NCBI RefSeq assembly: GCF_002860285.1
Contig: NZ_PGVF01000001.1
Location: 496,001-560,000 of the forward strand
Reading direction: 5' to 3'
DNA: 64,000 nucleotides
Source: Bacillus sp. M6-12
GTDB taxonomy: Bacteria; Bacillota; Bacilli; Bacillales; DSM-1321
The first letter of the stretch is position 1. Every line of letters starts with the position of its first letter. Positions 17,874 through 26,964 of the stretch are shown here, in pieces. The translations under genes were made by a program, and so were the position numbers. Below the pieces are notes generated by a model that saw only the letters and a list, made by a program, of their open reading frames with translations, was not told where the DNA came from and did not search any database.

Positions 17874-18554
17874 TTATCGAATATCTCCTGCCAAATCAAT
17901 TCCGTTTGCTCTCATGTTGTAAAAGGCAAAGACATTCATTAGTTCGGCATGATGGTTTGTTGCATCCAAATGGAAAGTTTCTACTCCCTTTACAGGCACA
18001 ATCACATGACCAATGGTATCCCATTCATTTAAATAGGCTTTCAGAGTAAGAGAGAATTGAAGTACACATAAGTCAGTACAATCACCGAAGATAACAAAGT
18101 TTCTTATTTTTGGATGTTTTCCTAACCACTCTGCAAACCCTTTTGTTACAAATCCATTAGTAGAGTTTTTCGGAATAACTTCTCCCAAATCTTTTACAAA
18201 AGGTTGAAGCTCTTCAATGACTTCACTTTCTTTACTTCCTTTCAAGCAGTGAGCAGGATAATTTCCGAACTCAATAGATTTTTCATTGTGTTCATCCGCA
18301 AAGAACACTTTGTTATATCCCTCAAATAGAGATAGTTTCTCAACCAGATAAGGAATAATTCCTTCCACACGATTAGAAGCTAATGCTCCTTCTTTTGCAA
18401 ATCCATTAATCATATCAATAACAATAACTGCAGTATCCTCTTTACTTAAATCCTCTACTTTCAATACAGGCAGATTTTCTAAAGAATCCACGATTTTATC
18501 CAATGTTTTTGTTCCCTCTTTTAAAAATTTACGTTTGTTTTCTACAATACTCAT
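17874..18554 (-). CDS. pncA: Nicotinamidase / isochorismatase-family amidohydrolase, 226 aa
   Basis: Hydrolyses nicotinamide to nicotinate. The cysteine-hydrolase fold is shown by VIVIDMINGFAKEGAL (catalytic Asp), FADEHNEKSIEFGNYPAHCLKG (metal-binding Asp/His region) and GDCTDLCVLQFSLTLKAY with the nucleophile Cys. Length is typical. ATG at 18554 follows AGGAGGAATTAAATT. With pncB, nadD and nadE it completes nicotinamide-to-NAD salvage. Confidence 0.88.
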   Translation of the reverse strand: MSIVENKRKFLKEGTKTLDKIVDSLENLPVLKVEDLSKEDTAVIVIDMINGFAKEGALASNRVEGIIPYLVEKLSLFEGYNKVFFADEHNEKSIEFGNYPAHCLKGSKESEVIEELQPFVKDLGEVIPKNSTNGFVTKGFAEWLGKHPKIRNFVIFGDCTDLCVLQFSLTLKAYLNEWDTIGHVIVPVKGVETFHLDATNHHAELMNVFAFYNMRANGIDLAGDIR

Positions 18555-18568
18555 AATTTAATTCCTCC

Positions 18569-18787
18569 TCATTCTTTATATTTGGGTTTTGATAATTCTT
18601 TGCAACGATTAAAAAATTCTTGATTGTACATTGTTCCTTTGTATTCCATCTGCAGATAAGACACTGCTTTTTCTACTGCCTCTGTTTCAAATGGATGTGG
18701 AAAATCTTCATCCTTGTTGACATAGGCAAATAGTAAGTCTGCTACTAATTGAGGAATATCTTCTGTTTTTACTGGTTCATTACTCAT
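18569..18787 (-). CDS. Hypothetical protein, 72 aa
   Basis: Not recognised; small, acidic, helical. It lies 14 bp upstream of pncA, and its ATG overlaps the stop of the preceding gene (4-bp overlap), indicating translational coupling in the nrtR operon. Confidence 0.6.
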   Translation of the reverse strand: MSNEPVKTEDIPQLVADLLFAYVNKDEDFPHPFETEAVEKAVSYLQMEYKGTMYNQEFFNRCKELSKPKYKE

Positions 18788-19290
18788 ATTTCACTGACCT
18801 CTTTCCTTTTGTTTTGCCTTTCTCTATACAGCCAAAAAGGAAGTTGTATCAGACCAAAAATGATATTAAATGTCCATTCTCTAAATCCTCTTGCATTGAT
18901 AAAGAATGGAAATAAGTCTCCATATTCCTTCCATTCAGGAATAATCCGTTGTTGGACTTTAAATAGACCTGTTTGCTCTAATTCATAAAGTCTCCAACCG
19001 AATGTTACTCGGTCATAAAAAAGGAGTTCCATTTCATTTTCTAATTCATTCATAACAAATCCGATAGAGAATCTATCATCGTTTGACCATTTCCATTTGC
19101 TTAAATCAACCTTTTTGGACTTTGGATAACGAATGACAATATAGTTTCGATTTTCAAGGAGATTTCCTTCACCGTCTGTCCATTCAATATGGTCTTTACG
19201 GACTTCCCTGGTAATCTTTACATCTTTATTGTGACGAATGATTACGGTTCGTTTATCTATGCTTTCGTCAAAGATTAAAGTTGTCTTCAA
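18784..19290 (-). CDS. Hypothetical protein with C-terminal membrane-like segment, 168 aa
   Basis: Not recognised. A beta-rich soluble part is followed by the hydrophobic stretch FNIIFGLIQLPFWLYRE near the C-terminus and a basic tail, so it may be tail-anchored. TTG start after GGGAGGG. In the nrtR-pncA operon. Confidence 0.6.
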   Translation of the reverse strand: MKTTLIFDESIDKRTVIIRHNKDVKITREVRKDHIEWTDGEGNLLENRNYIVIRYPKSKKVDLSKWKWSNDDRFSIGFVMNELENEMELLFYDRVTFGWRLYELEQTGLFKVQQRIIPEWKEYGDLFPFFINARGFREWTFNIIFGLIQLPFWLYRERQNKRKEVSEI

Positions 19291-19309
19291 GGCTTAACAC
19301 CCTCCCTTC

Positions 19310-19867
19310 TTATCCTAATAATTTTGATTGAAACGATTTCCACTTCTCCTCTATTTCAGCATCCGTCTCCCCTCTGAAACGAACAGTTAAAGAAGGTTTG
19401 AAGTAAGCCTGACTTTCCTGACAAGGTAGTTCCAATTCATCACAAATCTTTTTTATCAAAGAAAGATGTTCTCCACCATTATTCAAAAAGGAAAGATATC
19501 CAGAAAGTCTGTCACTTTTTGTTTTTGGGTGTTCCTTCATTAATCCTGAACAAGATGCTAATGTTTCGTATCCTTCTTTATTTAATTTTTGAATGAAAGG
19601 GGCAATAGATAGGTCGATTAATCCGATACCTTCAACCTCTACTGATTCTCCTTCTTGGTCAGCAACTCCTAACATAAACTTCATTGTTTCCAATATTTCA
19701 GGAGTGACAGTTGGCTTTATCCATTCCAAAAAGATGTCTATATCTTCCATTGAGGTAAACATGTCAAGTATGTTTCCTTCATTCTTGTTTCGGTTCTCCA
19801 ACTTTTTAATAAATTCTTTGGCATAAGGAGTATCTAAAATAGATACCCCTGTATTTTTTTTACTCAT
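19310..19867 (-). CDS. Hypothetical protein with SCSG motif, 185 aa
   Basis: Function unknown. The segment APFIQKLNKEGYETLASCSG resembles the L..GY.T..SC.G motif of a widespread family of uncharacterised proteins (reminiscent of Tyw3). ATG at 19867 follows AGAAAGG; the frame is open upstream into the end of nrtR. Directly downstream of nrtR. Confidence 0.6.
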   Translation of the reverse strand: MSKKNTGVSILDTPYAKEFIKKLENRNKNEGNILDMFTSMEDIDIFLEWIKPTVTPEILETMKFMLGVADQEGESVEVEGIGLIDLSIAPFIQKLNKEGYETLASCSGLMKEHPKTKSDRLSGYLSFLNNGGEHLSLIKKICDELELPCQESQAYFKPSLTVRFRGETDAEIEEKWKSFQSKLLG

Positions 19868-19884
19868 TTGTCTCACAGCCTTTC

Positions 19885-20847
19885 TTAAAAGGAGCTTAAC
19901 ACCCATTCTGGATTGAACGTAAATAATTTGGAAGGTCGGTAGGCTGAATCTCCCTTAACTTTATCTGTTTCAATAACCATTGGAAGAATTTTTCTTCTGA
20001 AATTTGCTTTTAACAATTCACGACCAAGAATCGTTTCATAAACCATTTGAAGTTCTGTTAAAGTAAAATATTCAGGCATTAAGTGAAAAGCAATCGGAGT
20101 GTATTCCAATTTATTCTGCAATCTGTCCAATCCGTAATTGATAATTTTAATATGGTCAAATGCCAAATTATCAGTGTTAATGACCGAATGGATAACCTTC
20201 GTTTCCGTTTTAGAAATAGCTCTATCCATAATGGTTTCTTCGAGCAATGTATAGATAATACGGTCTTCACCGTCATCACTCACCAGTTGAATATCAATCT
20301 TTTTAGAGATTTTCACTTTTCCGTCAACTTGCTCTCTTGTTACATCCAATACATTTCTTTTAATAGAGAACCATTTAGCTTCTTCTGCATCGTCTCCTGC
20401 TTTTACATTGAGCTTGGAGCTATCTACTAATGCCATATAAGAAGTGCTTACAACTCTCATTCGTGGGTCACGATTTACGTCTCCCCATGTATAAAGTTGC
20501 TCCATATAGATATTCTCTACATTGGTTTCTTCTTTTAGCTCACGTTCAGCAGTAACTTCCAAATCCTCTTTCATATTCATGAATCCACCAGGTATCGCCC
20601 ATTTCCCGATAAACGGATGGTCTTTCCTCTTAATCAAGAGAACCTTTAGTTCCTTTTCAGGTAATTTGCGGTTGTTCTTTTTTGCTTGTTTATCTGCTAC
20701 GGTAAAAATCAACATATCGGTTGTAACAGATGGCTTTTCATACTTGTCTTTTTCTTCTTTTTTGTACCATTCGATAAACTCTACTTCTGTCATACCTTTT
20801 TCATTTATTAATTCAGCTTGACCGTTTACCATTTTAATTCGTTCCAC
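19885..20847 (-). CDS. nrtR: NrtR-like Nudix transcription regulator of NAD metabolism, 320 aa
   Basis: Residues ~40-170 form a Nudix domain with box G-FMNMK-E-DLEVTAE-REL-K-EE (only the late Gly replaced by Asn, so catalysis may persist). The C-terminal ~90 residues (YFTLTELQMVYETILGRELLKANFRRKIL) are the winged helix typical of NrtR, which senses ADP-ribose and represses NAD salvage genes. GTG at 20847 follows TAGGGAG. Its promoter shares a block with pncB, supporting autoregulation and control of pncB. Confidence 0.85.
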   Translation of the reverse strand: MERIKMVNGQAELINEKGMTEVEFIEWYKKEEKDKYEKPSVTTDMLIFTVADKQAKKNNRKLPEKELKVLLIKRKDHPFIGKWAIPGGFMNMKEDLEVTAERELKEETNVENIYMEQLYTWGDVNRDPRMRVVSTSYMALVDSSKLNVKAGDDAEEAKWFSIKRNVLDVTREQVDGKVKISKKIDIQLVSDDGEDRIIYTLLEETIMDRAISKTETKVIHSVINTDNLAFDHIKIINYGLDRLQNKLEYTPIAFHLMPEYFTLTELQMVYETILGRELLKANFRRKILPMVIETDKVKGDSAYRPSKLFTFNPEWVLSSF

Positions 20848-20910
20848 TTTTGCTCCCTACTTTCTTTATTGGTTTCTATATTTATCTATCTGATTGTTTT
20901 ATTATATACA

Positions 20911-20960
20911 TATTATCCTTTAGATATTATCATTGTAATACTAAGTATGTCAGAAGTCAA
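20911..20960 (-). promoter_or_regulatory. nrtR operon promoter with GATAATATC operator-like sites
   Basis: Minus strand TTGACT (20955-20960), 17 bp, TACAAT (20932-20937), followed by GATAATATC and GGATAATATG copies. The arrangement is the same as at pncB. Confidence 0.75.
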
Positions 20961-20977
20961 GCTTGAATCGTTTTTAT

Positions 20978-21015
20978 ATAAAAAAAGAGTTCCCATGTCT
21001 TTATGGAAACTCATT
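20978..21015 (-). terminator. Terminator after the EAL-GGDEF gene
   Basis: GAGTT-CCAT and ATGG-AACTC arms with minus-strand T-run. Confidence 0.8.
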
Positions 21016-21024
21016 TAACCATTT

Positions 21025-23499
21025 TTATTCTTCCCCAAAAATTTTATAATTGTTACGACCATTTTCTTTTGCTTGATATAAGGCTATGTCTGCACTTTTT
21101 ATTAAAGCACGTCTGGTTGTTCCGTTGATAGGGTAAAAGGATATTCCAATACTTGAAGTGACAGGAAAAACATAGTCTTCAACATGAAAAGGTGTTTGGA
21201 AACATTCTAAAATACGATTAGCAATATTTATAGCATCTTCTTGACTATGAAGATTAGGCAGAAGGACAACAAATTCATCACCGCCCTGTCGTGAAAGAAT
21301 ATCATCTTCACGAATACAGTTTTTAATTCTATTCGCAAACTCTTTTAAGAGCTTGTCTCCAATATCGTGACCATAACTGTCATTTATTTTTTTAAAATTA
21401 TCCAAATCCATAAAAAATATCGCCAATATCCTGTCATGAGATTCCGCTTCATGTATTTTTTGTTCCAAAATCTCATTGAATAATCTTCTGTTTGGGACAC
21501 CAGTTAATGTATCATGATAGGCTAAATAAGTTAATTTTTGTTCATACATTTTTCTTTCTGTAATTTCTCTTGATATAAATAGATAATGAACAAATTTTTC
21601 TTTTTCATCAAATATGGGTGTAGCTTTTGCTTCTAACCAAACCCATTCATTATTTATGTCTTTAAAACTAAATTCAAATATTTTTTCTCTTTTCGTGAGT
21701 TTCATATCTTCCATTATCTTCTTAACCATAAATATATCTTCTTTATAAACCCATTTTGCAACACTATTCCCTTCATAGGCTGTAGACGGATAACCTAATA
21801 TCGACACATGTGATGGAGAAGCATACTTGAAAATACCATCCTTATCAATTAAGCACACAAGGTCTGACATGTTTTCTGCTATTAATCTATATCTTTCTTC
21901 GCTTTCTTGAAGAGCTTTTTGTGCTTGTTTGCTTTTGGTTAAATCATGGATTATCATTAAATATGAAGGTTTTCCATTATAATTCATGGAAATGCCTGTT
22001 ACTTCTACATCAATCACTTTTCCATCCATTCGTATGACTTTTTCTTCTGTTGGTACAATCTTTAAACCTGGTTCATCTAACTTACGAATTCGTTCTTCAA
22101 CCAATTCAATATATTCAGGTGTAGAAAAATCAAGGATAGGCTTCCCTATCAAATCTTCAATGGATGATGCACCCAAAAGCTCAACAGAAGCAGGATTAGC
22201 ATATTTAATAATACCCTTACGATGGACTATGGTGGCTTCTGGTGACAATTCAACCATTAATCGGTGTTGATTCTCACTTTCTCTAACTTCCTCTTCTATC
22301 TTTTTCCTATCGGTAATATCAACTGCCGAACCAATGACTTCTACAATCTCTCCACCTCTTTTTATATAACGTAACTTTGCAAGATAAAAAATACCATTTA
22401 TAATTCCTTCATACGTTACATATTTTTCTCCATTCCATGCTCTATCATAATGGTAGAATTTATTCAACGCCTCTTCATAGGGGAGAAAATCGAAGAGTTC
22501 TTTTCCAATAACAGATTCAGGAGTAAGTCCCATTCGATACAATAATTCTCCATTACATAGGGTATGAATATATTTGCCATCTTTTTTAATGTATTTAAAA
22601 ATCATCCCTTGTTGCTGTCTAATGGTATCAAGCAGTTCTTGTCGAGTATTTTCTAATTCTCTCTCTAACCACTTTTCTCTACTTAGCTCTTGAGGAATTC
22701 CTACTGCTTTCATAATCTTCTCAATATCATAGAAGTCTTGTTCAAATACCTCTGCCCTAATCGGTTTGCTAAAAAGATATCCTTGAACTTGATTGCAAAG
22801 ATTCTCTTGAAGAAAAATGAGTTGTTCTTTTGTCTCTACTCCTTCAGCAATCACTTTCATCTTTAATTGTTGAGCCATACCGATAATGGTTTTAACTATG
22901 GTTGCATCCTTTATATCTCCTGTACAATTCCGTATAAAGGATTGGTCTATTTTAATCATATCAATTGGGAATTCTTTTAAATGACGCAAAGAACTATATC
23001 CTGTTCCGAAATCATCTAAGTGAAACTTGATGCCCTTATTCTTTAATTCTTTTATAATGGGTAATACATAATCGGTATCCGCTATCATGCTCTCTGTTAT
23101 TTCAAGCTCTAAGCATTCTGCAGAAAGGTTTGTTTCGAGCAAAATCCCCTCAATGACTTTAACCAAATTAGGTTGATACAATTGTCGTACCGATAAATTT
23201 ACTGCTACAGGAAAATTGGGAAGACCATTGGATTGCCATACCTTGATTTGTTTACAGGCTGTTCTCAATACCCATTCTCCAATAGATACAATAATCCCTG
23301 ATTTTTCTGCATAAGGAATAAATTCTAATGGTGAAATCCATCCTGCCTCTGGTTTATTCCATCTTATAAGAGCTTCTACCCCCATTATTCTTCCTGAAAC
23401 CAAATTTACTTTTGGTTGATAGTGCAGTTGAAACTCTTCATTATCTAAAGCCTTTAGAATATCTTTATACAATTTTAATTCCGAAGTTGGATTCTCCAA
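21025..23499 (-). CDS. Cyclic-di-GMP protein: EAL, three PAS, GGDEF, 824 aa
   Basis: Contains both turnover domains for cyclic di-GMP. EAL (residues ~10-255): VEALIRWNKP, LELEITESM, DDFGTGYSSL, KIDQSF and IAEGVET, all apparently intact. Three PAS sensors follow (~290-650). GGDEF (~655-820) has RQGGDEFVVLL, with an RxxD I-site (REDD) five residues before it, so product inhibition is possible. The order EAL-PAS-GGDEF is the reverse of the common one. No signal peptide or membrane segment. Single-gene unit. Confidence 0.92.
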   Translation of the reverse strand: MENPTSELKLYKDILKALDNEEFQLHYQPKVNLVSGRIMGVEALIRWNKPEAGWISPLEFIPYAEKSGIIVSIGEWVLRTACKQIKVWQSNGLPNFPVAVNLSVRQLYQPNLVKVIEGILLETNLSAECLELEITESMIADTDYVLPIIKELKNKGIKFHLDDFGTGYSSLRHLKEFPIDMIKIDQSFIRNCTGDIKDATIVKTIIGMAQQLKMKVIAEGVETKEQLIFLQENLCNQVQGYLFSKPIRAEVFEQDFYDIEKIMKAVGIPQELSREKWLERELENTRQELLDTIRQQQGMIFKYIKKDGKYIHTLCNGELLYRMGLTPESVIGKELFDFLPYEEALNKFYHYDRAWNGEKYVTYEGIINGIFYLAKLRYIKRGGEIVEVIGSAVDITDRKKIEEEVRESENQHRLMVELSPEATIVHRKGIIKYANPASVELLGASSIEDLIGKPILDFSTPEYIELVEERIRKLDEPGLKIVPTEEKVIRMDGKVIDVEVTGISMNYNGKPSYLMIIHDLTKSKQAQKALQESEERYRLIAENMSDLVCLIDKDGIFKYASPSHVSILGYPSTAYEGNSVAKWVYKEDIFMVKKIMEDMKLTKREKIFEFSFKDINNEWVWLEAKATPIFDEKEKFVHYLFISREITERKMYEQKLTYLAYHDTLTGVPNRRLFNEILEQKIHEAESHDRILAIFFMDLDNFKKINDSYGHDIGDKLLKEFANRIKNCIREDDILSRQGGDEFVVLLPNLHSQEDAINIANRILECFQTPFHVEDYVFPVTSSIGISFYPINGTTRRALIKSADIALYQAKENGRNNYKIFGEE

Positions 23500-23784
23500 T
23501 TTTACACACCTCTTAACAAGTATATCGTGTTGTTCTTTTGACTAATTTACACTACTTATAAAATATCGACAATATACAATAATAATTTACTTCTTAATTG
23601 CGATTGTTTCCAAACTACAATAAAAATATAAGTTTTTGAAAGGATTCCCTTTTATAAAGATTTGTAAACTCTCATTTGCATTAATAGACATAGTGGCTTT
23701 ATTAAACAAGAACATCCTACGTATAATAAGATGTTTCAAACAAAACAGGTGATTTTACTATTACATAGTGCAGGAGGTTTATTT
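23500..23784. other. Divergent intergenic region
   Basis: On the minus strand TTGTCG-17 bp-TAAATT near 23543-23575 could drive the EAL-GGDEF gene. On the plus strand TTGCAT-17 bp-TTATTA near 23677-23705 could drive the next operon. No RNA gene is recognised. Confidence 0.35.
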
Positions 23785-24258
23785 ATGAACGACATGAAAG
23801 TGGCAGAAAACATTGCAAACCTTGGAATGATGGCTGGTAGTTTATTTACGGAGGGAATGATTGAATTTGACGATTCCAAAGAATTAATGCAGACCATCAT
23901 TGAATTGGGTAGTGTCTTTGAGGAGAAATTCGGAAAAATTGTGGAGGAAGAAGAAGATTACATTGGATATATCGATGCTTTTGCACAAAAAGAACTTCTG
24001 AAGAGATATAGTGTAAAGGAACTCGTATTAATGGGAATCCATCATACTCAAAAAGACGAATCTATGACTGGTGCGAATTTCTTTCTTGGTAATGAGAGCG
24101 GAATTGAATCCATTGTGGATGGAAATGTCGCTGTTCTTTATTTGGAGTTAAAAGAGGCTTGTTCTCTTCTCTTGAAAAAAGAAGGATATGAAATCGTGGA
24201 TAGTTTCATTTATTACGAAGACCAGGTACTTTCATTTGAAATTAAAAAAATGGCATAA
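23785..24258 (+). CDS. Hypothetical protein, 157 aa
   Basis: Not recognised; acidic and mostly helical, no signal peptide. ATG at 23785 follows CAGGAGG. It heads a rightward three-gene set with a lipoprotein and a 71-aa protein. Confidence 0.6.
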   Translation: MNDMKVAENIANLGMMAGSLFTEGMIEFDDSKELMQTIIELGSVFEEKFGKIVEEEEDYIGYIDAFAQKELLKRYSVKELVLMGIHHTQKDESMTGANFFLGNESGIESIVDGNVAVLYLELKEACSLLLKKEGYEIVDSFIYYEDQVLSFEIKKMA

Positions 24259-24272
24259 GGGAGAAAACAGAC

Positions 24273-24542
24273 ATGAAAAAAGGATTAGTAGGAATTTTAT
24301 TGGTATCTATTTTGTTGTTGAGCGGTTGTAATCTTGGGGCAAAATCATTTGGTGGAACAGTAACAGTTGATTTACCTGATAATAAAAAACTGGTAAATGT
24401 AACATGGAAGGATAGTTCCCTTTGGTATTTAACCAAAGACATGACAGAAGAAGATACGGAAGAAACCTATGAATTTATAGAAAAAAGCAATACTGGTATC
24501 AAATCAGGTAAAGTCATTATTAAAGAACATAAAAGTAAATAA
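24273..24542 (+). CDS. Small lipoprotein, 89 aa
   Basis: MKKGLVGILLVSILLLSGC is a complete lipoprotein signal with lipobox LSGC. The mature part is about 70 residues, beta-rich, of unknown function. ATG follows GGGAG. Middle gene of the three-gene rightward unit. Confidence 0.75.
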   Translation: MKKGLVGILLVSILLLSGCNLGAKSFGGTVTVDLPDNKKLVNVTWKDSSLWYLTKDMTEEDTEETYEFIEKSNTGIKSGKVIIKEHKSK

Positions 24543-24578
24543 TGACTTAAACTATACATGATAAGGTGGGACTTAAAT

Positions 24579-24794
24579 ATGTTAGAAAAACAATTTGTCC
24601 ATGAAATGGAAGTTCGTGGATTTCGTGTAGACTGTCCAAGTGGAGAAGACTTAGTTGTGTTAGATAGCAATAATGAGCAATTGGCGAGAGTAAATGCTTT
24701 CCTGCCATTCAAAATGAATACGATGAATACTCCTTCAAGTATTGTAACGATAGTTGTAGAGTTTTCCTCGACACCATACCAAAACAGATTTTAA
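24579..24794 (+). CDS. Hypothetical protein, 71 aa
   Basis: Not recognised. ATG at 24579 follows ATAAGGTGG, better placed than the upstream in-frame ATG at 24558. Closed by a strong terminator. Confidence 0.6.
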   Translation: MLEKQFVHEMEVRGFRVDCPSGEDLVVLDSNNEQLARVNAFLPFKMNTMNTPSSIVTIVVEFSSTPYQNRF

Positions 24795-24795
24795 C

Positions 24796-24832
24796 AAAAA
24801 AACCACAAGGGATTTTCCTTTGTGGTTTTCTT
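24796..24832 (+). terminator. Terminator, convergent region
   Basis: ACCACAAGG and CCTTTGTGG(T) arms, T-run on plus strand and A-run on the other side. Confidence 0.85.
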
Positions 24833-24850
24833 ATGAGCTTTTATTATTTT

Positions 24851-25243
24851 TTAATGGGTTGCTTGTACCGCTTTCTTCTTCGCTCTTCCTTTTATGCTGG
24901 ATACGATGGAACGTACCATAAAAATGAAAATAGCCAACAAAGCAATCGCTGAACCAATCATATATTCATATGCAACAGCTTCGATTAATCCAAAATCTAT
25001 TTCTCCTTTTGGTACATCCGTTATATGTTTTTTGTGGTAGAACCCAAAACATAGTGTAACCAGGATAGCTGATAATCCACGCAACCAGAACGATGGAAGT
25101 GAAACGGATTTAAAGAAATAGTATGTTCCAATCAAAATAATCGGAAATGGCAATAGATATAGAATATAAACATGTTCAATCGCTGTTTCTGTTAAAGCGT
25201 TCCAATCTATACTGCCTAACCATGCTATCAAAGAATCTATCAA
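24851..25243 (-). CDS. Integral membrane protein, 130 aa
   Basis: Not recognised. Three to four hydrophobic segments (HVYILYLLPFPIILIGTYYF, LSAILVTLCFGFY, AYEYMIGSAIALLAIFIFMV) and a basic C-terminus. ATG at 25243 follows GGAGG. Confidence 0.65.
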   Translation of the reverse strand: MIDSLIAWLGSIDWNALTETAIEHVYILYLLPFPIILIGTYYFFKSVSLPSFWLRGLSAILVTLCFGFYHKKHITDVPKGEIDFGLIEAVAYEYMIGSAIALLAIFIFMVRSIVSSIKGRAKKKAVQATH

Positions 25244-25299
25244 CTTATATTCCTCCTTTCCTTTGCCTTCTTATAATCGTATATTGATATTTAAATAGA

Positions 25300-25340
25300 A
25301 AAGAAGGAGAAGCCATTACAAGAACTCCTCCCTTTTTTTA
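25300..25340 (-). terminator. Possible terminator after lipoprotein gene
   Basis: GGGAG and CTCCTTC arms are imperfect but are followed by a T-rich tract on the minus strand. Confidence 0.45.
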
Positions 25341-26417
25341 TTATTTCTTGTTTTCTTCGGTTGTTTTGTTATCTTCAGTTGCTTTAGTTTCTTCGGTTGT
25401 TTTAGTTTCTTCTGTTCCTTTGTTGTCCTCAATCGCTTGTTGAATCGCTTCGTTTACTTTTTTAGTTGCCTTTTCTTCAGTGGCAGAAGCGTCTTCTTGA
25501 ACATCTTGAGTTTGCGTACCAGTAAGTTCTAACAAGAATACATACAGGTCATCTGTCACTTTGTTGTCAGTTGCTTTTAATTTTTCTAATACTGTTTTTG
25601 CATCTTTAGCCAATTGACTATCAGGATGTTTTTTAACTGTATCATTGTAGTGGTCAACAATAGCAGGAAGAACTTTTTTATTTTCATCTACTAAGAAGCT
25701 GTTGTTTGTACCAAAGTACACTTGGTAGTAGTAATTTTTGCTGTTTGTCATAGCCTCTTTGTAGAATGATTCAGGGAATTTCTTCATGTTATCTTCTACT
25801 TTTAGAATACGACTCACAACAATATTCATATCAAAGCTATTTGCATCTTTATTGAAGAATGGTTTTTCGTTCTCTTCTAAAGAGAATGCTGTCATTGCCT
25901 TTAAGTCATCGTTCATATATGAACCGAATGTATCCAGAACGTATTGAACATTTGGTCGAGCTAAATAATCTTGACCTACTTTTTGAACAACAAACAGTTT
26001 TTCTTGTGATTCTTTCAAGAATGCTTTTGTTGTTTCATCTTTTACTTTATCCAAATTCTTAGGATTGTTAAAATCAATTTTTTCCTTGTCAAGCTCTGCT
26101 AATGGAGTTTGTAATCCTTGAATTTTAGCGTTCATTTCAGGATTGCGTTGGTGCATCACATAAAGAAGACCATCAACCATATTAGATGCTTCTTGCTTAG
26201 ATAGCTTATCAACATTCTTTTCTACTTCAGCCAAGATAACCGCTGGAGATTCTGGCTTTAATACTTTTTCAGAGAAAGATTTAACAAAAGCAGTCTCTTC
26301 CTCTTTCGTAAATTTTTTTACTTCTTCTTTTTTGTCTGCTGTTGAACATCCTGCAACAGAGACCACAGCGACACTGGATAACGCCAATGCCATAATCATT
26401 TTACTTTTCTTATTCAT
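25341..26417 (-). CDS. Lipoprotein with acidic Thr/Glu-rich tail, 358 aa
   Basis: MNKKSKMIMALALSSVAVVSVAGC is a lipoprotein signal (lipobox VAGC). The body is helical and not recognised. The last ~35 residues repeat EETK/EDNKTTE, likely a cell-wall spacer. ATG at 26417 or an in-frame TTG at 26423, which has better spacing to AGGAG, could be the start. Confidence 0.75.
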   Translation of the reverse strand: MNKKSKMIMALALSSVAVVSVAGCSTADKKEEVKKFTKEEETAFVKSFSEKVLKPESPAVILAEVEKNVDKLSKQEASNMVDGLLYVMHQRNPEMNAKIQGLQTPLAELDKEKIDFNNPKNLDKVKDETTKAFLKESQEKLFVVQKVGQDYLARPNVQYVLDTFGSYMNDDLKAMTAFSLEENEKPFFNKDANSFDMNIVVSRILKVEDNMKKFPESFYKEAMTNSKNYYYQVYFGTNNSFLVDENKKVLPAIVDHYNDTVKKHPDSQLAKDAKTVLEKLKATDNKVTDDLYVFLLELTGTQTQDVQEDASATEEKATKKVNEAIQQAIEDNKGTEETKTTEETKATEDNKTTEENKK

Positions 26418-26432
26418 GTACAATTTTCACTC

Positions 26433-26642
26433 CTATTTAAAGTATTTGTTTATTTGTTTAGAAACTTTGTCTGCACCTTTATGTGTCGCCTGGTTAGTAG
26501 CTTTTCTTGCTACACGATTAGCGATATGAGAAGGGTCTCCTGTCGCAATGCTTTTACCTAAATGTTCTAAGTCATTAACAGTAGAAGCAATTTTCCCAAG
26601 TTTTTTGGTGGCTTTATATAAATCACCTGATAATTTACCCAA
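26433..26642 (-). CDS. Small basic protein, 69 aa
   Basis: Not recognised; Lys/Ala-rich amphipathic helices. TTG at 26642 lies seven bases after AAGGAGG; an ATG at 26660 would read through that ribosome site, so I prefer the TTG. It sits directly upstream of the lipoprotein gene, under the promoter at 26671-26699. Confidence 0.6.
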   Translation of the reverse strand: MGKLSGDLYKATKKLGKIASTVNDLEHLGKSIATGDPSHIANRVARKATNQATHKGADKVSKQINKYFK

Positions 26643-26670
26643 GGCTCTTCCTCCTTCCATTATCTATTTT

Positions 26671-26699
26671 ATTATAAAACACTTATAGACTTTAGTCAA
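26671..26699 (-). promoter_or_regulatory. Promoter with dyad operator
   Basis: Minus strand TTGACT (26694-26699), 17 bp, TATAAT (26671-26676). The -35 box is one half of TAGACTTTAGTCAA (26686-26699), a copy of the TTGACTATAGTCAA palindrome. Confidence 0.8.
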
Positions 26700-26857
26700 T
26701 GTAGTTTGTTTTATTGTCTATAATAGATTAGTTTGAGGTTATTTATTATTTTCTTATTAAAAAAGAGGAATTTTCACTTTAAAAACGAATAGATGTATAA
26801 AATAGGTACAAAAAATACTGTTTATAACAAAAAAATGATAACGAATTCGAGAATATA

Positions 26858-26897
26858 GTAAAAAATAGTTGACCTTTTCGTTATTCCATGCTATGTT
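26858..26897 (+). promoter_or_regulatory. Promoter of the micropeptide pair
   Basis: TTGACC (26869-26874), 17 bp, TATGTT (26892-26897), with GTAAAAAATAG (26858-26868) directly upstream. The rest of 26700-26964 is AT-rich without a gene. Confidence 0.75.
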
Positions 26898-26964
26898 AAT
26901 TACAAGAACAAGATATAGTACAAATTTAGAGAAGGTAACACAAGATATAGAGAGGTGAAACAGC

